From: Balneolaceae bacterium
GTDB lineage: Bacteria; Bacteroidota; Rhodothermia; Balneolales; Balneolaceae
Length of the DNA stretch: 12,016 nucleotides
Direction of reading: 5' to 3'
Assembly: GCA_007123785.1 (NCBI GenBank)
Contig: SLGL01000319.1
Coordinates: 1 to 12,016 of the forward strand
The notes under the pieces were generated by a model. The model ran no database searches. It was not told the origin of the DNA and saw nothing but the letters and a program-made list of their open reading frames with translations. A program made the position numbers and the translations under genes. Positions 7,152-12,016 of the stretch are shown here, piece by piece (the first letter of the stretch is position 1; each line of letters begins with the position of its first letter).

Positions 7152-7670
7152 ATGAGCAACGAATTAAACCTTTCTGAAGGCCTTCAAAAAACGGTCAAAA
7201 ACCTTACAGAAACATTCCCCGATAAAATAATAGAAGTGTACCAGTCATCGGGCGATACATTTGTGAGAATTGAAGCTGATTCGCTGATTGAAATCTGCAA
7301 CCACCTGAAAAGTGAACTTCATTTTATCTATCTGAGTGATGTTTTCGGGATCGACCGGTATACATCCGATGAGCGGTTTGAAGTGGTTTATAATCTTCTG
7401 AATCTGCGCGACAGGGTCCGTCTTTTTCTGAAGGTACGCTGCGATGAAGAAAATCCAGAGGTTGACTCTGCAACCCCGGTTTGGAAAGCGGCAAGCTGGA
7501 ATGAACGCGAAGTTTATGATATGTTTGGCATTCAGTTCCGAAATCACCCGGATCACCGCCGAATTTTCATGCCCGAAGATTTTGAGTATTATCCCCTCCG
7601 GAAAGAGTTTCCACTGCTCGGGATACCCGGATCCATTGAACTGCCAAGTACAACCCCGGAGACTGATTAG
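7152..7670 (+). CDS. nuoC: NADH-quinone oxidoreductase subunit C (30 kDa subunit)
   Basis: Structural, cofactor-free subunit of the complex I peripheral arm that packs against NuoD. The ATG at 7152 gives 172 residues; a TTG start at 7137 would overlap nuoB and add five residues with no family support. The 30-kDa subunit signature is present: NEREVYDMFGIQF at 117-129 followed by NHPDHRRIFMPEDF from 131, then PLRKEFPL. The His at 135 replaces the Leu usual in HPDLRRI. It is a separate gene, unlike the nuoCD fusion of E. coli. It sits 4 nt after nuoB and 12 nt before nuoD. Confidence 0.95.
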   Translation: MSNELNLSEGLQKTVKNLTETFPDKIIEVYQSSGDTFVRIEADSLIEICNHLKSELHFIYLSDVFGIDRYTSDERFEVVYNLLNLRDRVRLFLKVRCDEENPEVDSATPVWKAASWNEREVYDMFGIQFRNHPDHRRIFMPEDFEYYPLRKEFPLLGIPGSIELPSTTPETD

Positions 7671-7682
7671 AAGGCTTATTTT

Positions 7683-7973
7683 ATGAAATTAACGGACATT
7701 CAAAGCAAAGTACATTCCACGTTCTTCAAAGAGCATCAAAAGAAGCTTTATCAGAGCCTTGAAGACAAACACACAACGATTGAGGAGCTGGACGACGGTG
7801 ATCCGCTAACCACAAAAATGGTGTTGAATATGGGTCCGCAGCACCCGGCTACTCACGGAGTATTGCGCCTGGTCTTGCAGCTTGACGGTGAAACCATCGA
7901 AAAAACCAAAATTGATATCGGTTATCTGCACCGTGGCGTGGAAAAAATTGCTGAAAACAAAACTTACCAGTAA
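7683..7973 (+). CDS. nuoD: N-terminal NuoD fragment, 96 residues
   Basis: This is the open frame as the sequence stands, from the ATG at 7683 to the TAA at 7971-7973. It holds the amphipathic N-terminal extension (about 45 residues) and the GPQHPATHG segment. AGAAGG ends 9 nt before the ATG and is one of the few plausible ribosome sites in the window. Alone it could not form a working subunit. Confidence 0.6.
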   Translation: MKLTDIQSKVHSTFFKEHQKKLYQSLEDKHTTIEELDDGDPLTTKMVLNMGPQHPATHGVLRLVLQLDGETIEKTKIDIGYLHRGVEKIAENKTYQ

Positions 7974-7976
7974 TTC

Positions 7977-8975
7977 ATGCCCTATACAGACCTCATGGAC
8001 TACCTGTCGCCCTACAGCAATAATGTGGCGCTTTGCACCGCGGTCGAAAAAATTGCAAATGTAGAAGTACCCGAGCGCGCTCACTACATCCGAATGATCG
8101 GCTGTGAACTGTCCCGGATTTCATCGCACCTGCTCTGGCTTGGCACCATGGTGATGGATGCCGGAGCGATCTCCTTTTTTATCTGGACGTTCAAAGAGCG
8201 TGAAAAAATATACGATATCATGGACCGGATCGGTGGCCATCGTTTCACTATTTCACATGCCCGAATAGGCGGTGTGGCCAATGATCTTACAGATGAAGCG
8301 ATGGGTTCCATCAAGGAATTTGTTGAAATGTTCCCTAAAGAACTTAAAGATTACCACAAACTGCTCGACAGAAACCGCATCTTTTTCGACAGAAATGAAG
8401 CCGTAGGAGTACTTAAAACCGAAGATGCTCTTCAAATCGGGGCAACCGGCCCCATGCTTCGCGGATCGGGATTTGCTCTGGATGTGAGAAAATTTTCTCC
8501 CTATGCACGCTACAATGAGGTCGAATTTGAAGTACCCACACGACTTGAGGGCGATAATCTGGCCCGCTATTATGTGCGAATGGAAGAGATGAGCGAAAGC
8601 ATCCGCATTATCAAGCAGTGCATCGATAAATTACCAAAAGGCCCGGTCCGCACCGATAATGCCAAGCAGGCTTATCCCTCCAAAGATGAAGTTTATTATT
8701 CGATGGAAGGCATGATTCACGATTTTATGATGACCGATACCGGTATTTGTCCACCTGAAGGCGCCGAATGCTACCACGCGGTTGAATCCCCGAAAGGTGA
8801 ATTGGGATATTACATTCAAAGTGATGGAACAGGCCATCCCTGGCGATTGAAAATTAACGCTCCCTCATTCACCAACCTTCAGGTACTTGAAGATATTCTG
8901 GATGGCGAAATGGTGGCAGATACGGTAGTGATCATCGGAGGTGTGGACCCTGTACTTGGAGAAGCTGACAAATAA
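7977..8975 (+). CDS. nuoD: C-terminal NuoD fragment, 332 residues
   Basis: This is the remainder of nuoD, opening with the ATG at 7977, which in relatives is an internal Met (or another residue) of the QQFMPYTD motif. The ATG lies 3 nt after the TAA, close enough for a terminating ribosome to restart, although no Shine-Dalgarno sequence precedes it. The fragment holds most of the 49 kDa subunit fold and ends at the standard C-terminus. Whether it is made at all is unknown. Confidence 0.6.
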   Translation: MPYTDLMDYLSPYSNNVALCTAVEKIANVEVPERAHYIRMIGCELSRISSHLLWLGTMVMDAGAISFFIWTFKEREKIYDIMDRIGGHRFTISHARIGGVANDLTDEAMGSIKEFVEMFPKELKDYHKLLDRNRIFFDRNEAVGVLKTEDALQIGATGPMLRGSGFALDVRKFSPYARYNEVEFEVPTRLEGDNLARYYVRMEEMSESIRIIKQCIDKLPKGPVRTDNAKQAYPSKDEVYYSMEGMIHDFMMTDTGICPPEGAECYHAVESPKGELGYYIQSDGTGHPWRLKINAPSFTNLQVLEDILDGEMVADTVVIIGGVDPVLGEADK

Positions 8976-8980
8976 TTATT

Positions 8981-9511
8981 ATGGCATACGAATTCACAAA
9001 AGAAGATTTAAAAGAAATTGAAAAAATAAAGGCGAAGTTTCCTGAAGTGATGCCTGCCACGCTTCCGGTTCTTTGGGTAGCTCAAAAACGGTTTGGCCAT
9101 GTAGAGCCTGAGGTTCAAAAGCTGGTGGCCAAAACGCTGGATCTGCCTGAAGCACACGTGCATGGGGTCGCCACTTTTTACACCCAGTATTACAAAGAGG
9201 AAAAGGGAAAATTTGTACTGGATGTCTGCACCTGCCTGAGCTGCCAGCTATGTGGCGGATACGACATTCTGCATTATCTCGAAAAGAAACTCGGCATAAA
9301 AACCGGCAACACTACCGAAGACGGAATGTTTACACTGAATCAGGTTGAATGCCTCGGTGCTTGTGGTTATGCCCCGATGCTTCAGGTTACCAATGACAAA
9401 TATGTGAATCACCTTACTCCTGAAAAAGTAGACAAGCTGCTCGACGACCTTAAGGAGGGCAAAGAGCCTGAGTACGAAAAAATCGGAATGCCACGGCGAA
9501 AGAATATTTAA
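8981..9511 (+). CDS. nuoE: NADH-quinone oxidoreductase subunit E (24 kDa, 2Fe-2S N1a)
   Basis: Thioredoxin-like 2Fe-2S subunit of the NADH-oxidising module; holds cluster N1a next to the FMN of NuoF. It is 176 residues. N-terminal helical domain with LPVLWVAQKRFGHV at 28-41, then HGVATFYTQY at 61-70. Ligand cysteines are Cys83 and Cys88 in DVCTCLSC, and Cys124 and Cys128 in VECLGACGYAP; the spacing (4 residues, 36 apart, 3 residues) matches E. coli Cys92, Cys97, Cys133, Cys137. Two extra cysteines, Cys85 and Cys91, interleave the first pair. The charged C-terminal tail (GKEPEYEKIGMPRRKN) is longer than the conserved core needs. It lies 5 nt after nuoD and 6 nt before nuoF; the ATG at 8981 is followed directly by the expected FTKEDLKEIEKI helix. 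Confidence 0.96.
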   Translation: MAYEFTKEDLKEIEKIKAKFPEVMPATLPVLWVAQKRFGHVEPEVQKLVAKTLDLPEAHVHGVATFYTQYYKEEKGKFVLDVCTCLSCQLCGGYDILHYLEKKLGIKTGNTTEDGMFTLNQVECLGACGYAPMLQVTNDKYVNHLTPEKVDKLLDDLKEGKEPEYEKIGMPRRKNI

Positions 9512-9517
9512 GCGATC

Positions 9518-10813
9518 ATGAGCACTGCAGACTGGAAAAATTACGAACCTGTTATCATCCCTGACATCAAAGATCTGGATAAGATTGATGTATATGTAAA
9601 AAACGGGGGTTACAAAGCGCTCGAATCGATTTTGAAAGACAAGAAGAAATGGGCCGATCCGAAAAGTGTGATCAATGAGGTGAAAGAAGCCAATATTCGC
9701 GGACGTGGCGGCGCAGGGTTTAACGCCGGTCTCAAGTGGTCATTCATGCCTCCGGCCGACGGCGGCCCCCGATATCTTGCCTGCAATGGTGATGAATCGG
9801 AACCGGGAACCTTTAAAGATCGCAAGATTTTTGAGTACAATCCGCACATCTTTATCGAAGGCGCTCTTATTGCTGCCTATGCGATGGAAATTACCACAAT
9901 TTACGTCTACATCCGCGGAGAGTACAAAGCGTACATCGACATGATGGAAAAAGCCATTGCCGATGCGTATGAAAAAGGCTACATCGGGAAAAATATTTTA
10001 GGGTCAGGTTACAGTGTCGATTTTTATGTAACATACGGCGCCGGTGCCTACATTTGTGGTGAAGAAACGTCCATGCTTGAATCCCTGGAAGGTAAACGCG
10101 GTTATCCCCGTGTAAAGCCGCCATTTCCTGCACAAAAAGGGCTATGGGGACGTCCAACCACCATCAACAATATCGAAACACTGGCTCATGTTCCATCTGT
10201 CATCAACCGGGGTGCAGAGTGGTTTAAAAGTGTGGGTGCCGAAAACCATCCCGGTGCTTTTTTGTACGGAATCTCAGGACATGTGAAAAGGCCGGGTGTT
10301 TATGAACTGCCAAGCGGAGTGCCCGTCCTGGAATTAATAAACGATGTAGCCGGAGGCATGAGAAACGGCAAGAAACTGAAAGCGGTGATCCCCGGCGGAT
10401 CCTCTACCCCGGTTTTACGTGCCGATCAGCTTGACGAAATTACGATGGACAGCGATTCTCTCAGAACAGTCGGATCGATGGTGGGAACCGCCGGAATGGT
10501 GATAATGGATGAAGATACCGATATGGTGGATGTACTCTGGCGAATTGCCCATTTCTACCATCACGAATCTTGCGGACAGTGCACACCCTGTCGTGAAGGA
10601 ACCGGCTGGCTCGAAAAGATTTTACTAAAAATTAAGAATGGTGAGGGTGAGGTGAAAGATCTGGATCTGCTGCTCGATCTCACCACACAAATGGAGGGAC
10701 GAACTATCTGTGCTCTCGCTGATGCCGCTGCCTGGCCTGTTCGATACACTATCAACCGTTTTCGTGACGAATTTGAAGCAAGATGCAAAAAGAAAGTACA
10801 TGTAATAGCTTGA
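9518..10813 (+). CDS. nuoF: NADH-quinone oxidoreductase subunit F (51 kDa, FMN and N3)
   Basis: Binds NADH and FMN and passes electrons to cluster N3; the entry point of complex I. It is 431 residues, typical of the family. Motifs: RGRGGAGFNAGLKW at 61-74 (NADH/FMN glycine loop), NGDESEPGTFKDR at 90-102 (FMN site, including Glu95-Pro96), GAGAYICGEETSML at 174-187, EGKRGYPRVKPPFPA at 191-205, SLBB-like segment with GISGHVKRPGVYE near 251-263, and the N3 ligands Cys352, Cys355, Cys358 in SCGQCTPCREG plus Cys398 in TICALADAAAWP. Spacing agrees with E. coli Cys351, 354, 357, 398. No key residue is missing. It follows nuoE by 6 nt, but nuoG begins only after a 215-nt gap. The ATG at 9518 puts the usual short N-terminal arm ahead of the conserved core. 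Confidence 0.97.
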   Translation: MSTADWKNYEPVIIPDIKDLDKIDVYVKNGGYKALESILKDKKKWADPKSVINEVKEANIRGRGGAGFNAGLKWSFMPPADGGPRYLACNGDESEPGTFKDRKIFEYNPHIFIEGALIAAYAMEITTIYVYIRGEYKAYIDMMEKAIADAYEKGYIGKNILGSGYSVDFYVTYGAGAYICGEETSMLESLEGKRGYPRVKPPFPAQKGLWGRPTTINNIETLAHVPSVINRGAEWFKSVGAENHPGAFLYGISGHVKRPGVYELPSGVPVLELINDVAGGMRNGKKLKAVIPGGSSTPVLRADQLDEITMDSDSLRTVGSMVGTAGMVIMDEDTDMVDVLWRIAHFYHHESCGQCTPCREGTGWLEKILLKIKNGEGEVKDLDLLLDLTTQMEGRTICALADAAAWPVRYTINRFRDEFEARCKKKVHVIA

Positions 10814-11028
10814 GTATGAATGGGTATTCCAGAAGCTGATGAATCTGAATGATGGCTGGAATCGTTGACAGATTAAGGATTAAAACCAAATAACCTGGTT
10901 GAACTTTTTAAAAATTGAAACTATCGAGCACACTTCAATTTTTATAACATCCAGAAAAACATTGCAAAAAGGTGATTAAAGCTTCATAAAAAGCCATCAG
11001 TCACCAATCATAAATAATATATCGAAAG
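10814..11028. other. 215-nt noncoding gap between nuoF and nuoG
   Basis: No open frame longer than about 10 codons starts here with a convincing context. It contains an AT-rich inverted repeat with 10-nt arms (10910-10919 and 10934-10943) and the strings TTGACA at 10865-10870 and TTGCAA at 10962-10967. The latter has CATAAA at 10985-10990 after 17 bp, a weak sigma70-like promoter candidate for nuoG. Nothing here is strong enough to name. The gap is unusual because every other junction of the operon is 1-12 nt. Confidence 0.6.
10910..10943. repeat. AT-rich inverted repeat between nuoF and nuoG
   Basis: AAAAATTGAA at 10910-10919 is the exact reverse complement of TTCAATTTTT at 10934-10943, around a 14-nt loop. 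Only one G-C pair lies in each arm, so the RNA hairpin would be weak, but the 3' arm ends in five T. It could be a partial terminator or an mRNA-processing hairpin that uncouples nuoG from nuoABCDEF; chance cannot be ruled out in such AT-rich sequence. Confidence 0.4.
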
Positions 11029-12016
11029 ATGCCTGAAGTAATTATTGACGGTCAGCAATACGAATTTGAAGGACAGCACAAACTGTTGCAGTTCATCCAG
11101 GACCTGGGTAAAGAGGTTCCGTTTTTCTGTTATCACCCTTCAATGTCGATCCCGGCAAACTGCCGCCAGTGTATGGTAAAAGTTGGCCAGTTTGTGAAAG
11201 ACCGGGAAACCGGAAATTATGAAACCGATCAGAACGGCGAAAAAGTGATCCGCTGGTTTCCGAAACTGCAAACAGCCTGCAATATTGATGTTGCCGACGG
11301 CATGGTTGTGCATACACAGGAAACCGATGAACTGGTAAGAAGGGCACAAAAAGATAATCTTGAGTTTATTCTGATCAACCACCCGCTCGACTGCCCGATT
11401 TGTGACCAGGCCGGTGAATGCCCGCTTCAAATTCAGACTTACAAATATGGTCCGGAAGGCAGCCGTTTTGAAGTGAAAAAAATTCATAAACCGAAGCGTG
11501 TTCAGCTCGGGCCGCGCGTGGTTCTGGATGCCGAACGATGTATCAATTGTACCCGATGCACACGATTTACACGAGAAATCAGCAAAACCCATCAGCTTAC
11601 TATCACATCACGAGGAGATAAAAATTACCCGATTACAGCTCCCGGTACTGAATTTGATGATCCCTATTCACTGAATACGGTAGACCTCTGTCCTGTGGGT
11701 GCACTAACATCAGCCGACTTCCGCTTCAAGGCCCGCGTGTGGGAAATGAACCAGACCCCAAGTATCGACATTACAAACGGAAAAGGATGTAATATCGATT
11801 TGTGGACGCGTGATAACCTTATTCTGCGAATTACACCCCGATTTAATGGCGATGTTAACGACCACTGGATCCCGGACGAAAGCAGAGAAGCATATAAACT
11901 TTTTAATGAAAACCGAATTTCAAGGCCGCAGCAAAAACTCGAAGGCGAGCAGATTCTCTCTTCCTGGAATAACGCAATCGCTACGCTGACGGAACAGATT
12001 GAGGAGACTGACAACA
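11029..12016 (+). CDS. nuoG: NADH-quinone oxidoreductase subunit G, N-terminal 329 residues (runs off right edge)
   Basis: The largest peripheral subunit of complex I, relaying electrons through N1b, N5 and N4. My translation from the ATG at 11029 is open for 329 codons to the window end. N1b ligands: Cys34, Cys45, Cys48 and Cys84, a spacing very like Thermus Nqo3. N5 ligands: His118, Cys122, Cys125 and Cys131 in HPLDCPICDQAGECP. N4 ligands: Cys171, Cys174 and Cys177 in CINCTRCTRF, and Cys221 in DLCPVGAL. The molybdopterin-oxidoreductase-like domain begins near 236. There the extra N7 site seen in E. coli and Thermus is not kept: only Cys254 of the four cysteines is visible, in GKGCNIDLW. The start fits, giving PEVIIDGQQYEFEGQ, the ferredoxin-like beta strand. 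A GAAAG directly before the ATG is not a convincing ribosome site. Confidence 0.95.
   Translation, partial: MPEVIIDGQQYEFEGQHKLLQFIQDLGKEVPFFCYHPSMSIPANCRQCMVKVGQFVKDRETGNYETDQNGEKVIRWFPKLQTACNIDVADGMVVHTQETDELVRRAQKDNLEFILINHPLDCPICDQAGECPLQIQTYKYGPEGSRFEVKKIHKPKRVQLGPRVVLDAERCINCTRCTRFTREISKTHQLTITSRGDKNYPITAPGTEFDDPYSLNTVDLCPVGALTSADFRFKARVWEMNQTPSIDITNGKGCNIDLWTRDNLILRITPRFNGDVNDHWIPDESREAYKLFNENRISRPQQKLEGEQILSSWNNAIATLTEQIEETDN

Larger units (their letters stand above)
7683..8975 (+). pseudogene. nuoD: NADH-quinone oxidoreductase subunit D, interrupted by an in-frame TAA
   Basis: NuoD (49 kDa subunit) lines the quinone pocket of complex I beside NuoB. The reading frame from 7683 to 8975 is unbroken apart from TAA at 7971-7973, giving 430 codon positions, a normal length, with position 97 replaced by stop. 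Before it: MGPQHPATHG at 50-59 (quinone-site His54 and His58 region) and YLHRGVEKIAENKTYQ at 81-96. After it: FMPYTD, LSPYSNN, GAISFFIWTFKERE, RIGGVANDL, GATGPMLRGSG, CPPEGAECYHAVE, and the usual C-terminus GGVDPVLGEADK. Relatives read QQF or HQF where this reads Q-stop-F, so CAA to TAA is the simplest change. Leu104 sits in YTDLMDY where Arg is usual. TAA clearly ends neighbouring genes, so a changed genetic code is excluded. Either a nonsense mutation, an error in the read or assembly, or recoding. Stop of nuoD is 5 nt before nuoE. Confidence 0.88.

Noticed and set aside
7960..7985. Frameshift as the cause of the nuoD break
   Set aside because: The two parts are in the same frame with no missing or extra base; only one codon is wrong.
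7683..8975. Reassigned genetic code with TAA read as glutamine
   Set aside because: TAA ends pfkA, the prenyl synthase, nuoA, nuoE and nuoD itself at sensible family C-termini, so it works as a stop here.
10865..10893. TTGACA at 10865-10870 as a nuoG promoter
   Set aside because: The 17-bp-spaced hexamer is AAATAA and TAACCT sits at 20 bp; no acceptable -10 is found.
11140..11592. 150-codon minus-strand open frame inside nuoG
   Set aside because: It is antisense to the N1b, N5 and N4 ligand region of nuoG; its cysteines mirror the coding-strand composition.
1..12016. CRISPR arrays, insertion sequences, prophage or defence genes
   Set aside because: No direct-repeat arrays, transposase or integrase motifs or terminal inverted repeats were seen; all large frames are housekeeping genes.

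Overview
The window is an ordinary stretch of core bacterial chromosome with one striking defect. It probably comes from a Gram-negative, Bacteroidota-related organism. The best guess is the Rhodothermota/Balneolota side of that group, because a polyprenyl synthase, a lipid A phosphoesterase and a class A penicillin-binding protein sit beside a complex I operon that has separate nuoC and nuoD and also carries nuoE, nuoF and nuoG. Almost none of the starts has a recognisable Shine-Dalgarno sequence, which is typical of Bacteroidota. This taxonomic placement is inference from gene content and start contexts.

Layout. (1) Positions 1-1816, minus strand: pfkA (ATP-dependent 6-phosphofructokinase, TTG start) followed after 2 nt by pgi (glucose-6-phosphate isomerase, running off the left edge), an upper-glycolysis pair. 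(2) Positions 1817-1944: a divergent intergenic region that must hold promoters for both directions. (3) Positions 1945-6084, plus strand: a long-chain polyprenyl diphosphate synthase, an LpxH-like metallophosphoesterase and a bifunctional class A penicillin-binding protein. All three bear on quinones or the cell envelope, and they are packed with a 16-nt gap and then an ATGA overlap. The unit closes with a rho-independent terminator near 6113-6149. (4) Positions 6150-6273: the leader of the next operon, with a 9-bp-arm palindrome just before the first gene. (5) Positions 6274-12016, plus strand: nuoA, nuoB, nuoC, nuoD, nuoE, nuoF and the start of nuoG, encoding the NADH-oxidising and quinone-binding peripheral arm of complex I plus the membrane subunit NuoA. 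Gaps are 1-12 nt, except for 215 nt between nuoF and nuoG.

The main surprise is that nuoD carries an in-frame TAA at 7971-7973, where the conserved motif calls for glutamine (CAA). The frame is unbroken on both sides and the rest of the protein looks intact. NuoD forms much of the quinone site, so this is either a real nonsense mutation that should disable complex I, a sequencing or assembly error, or a case of readthrough or reinitiation at an ATG 3 nt after the stop. I see no mobile elements, CRISPR arrays, RNA genes or defence systems.
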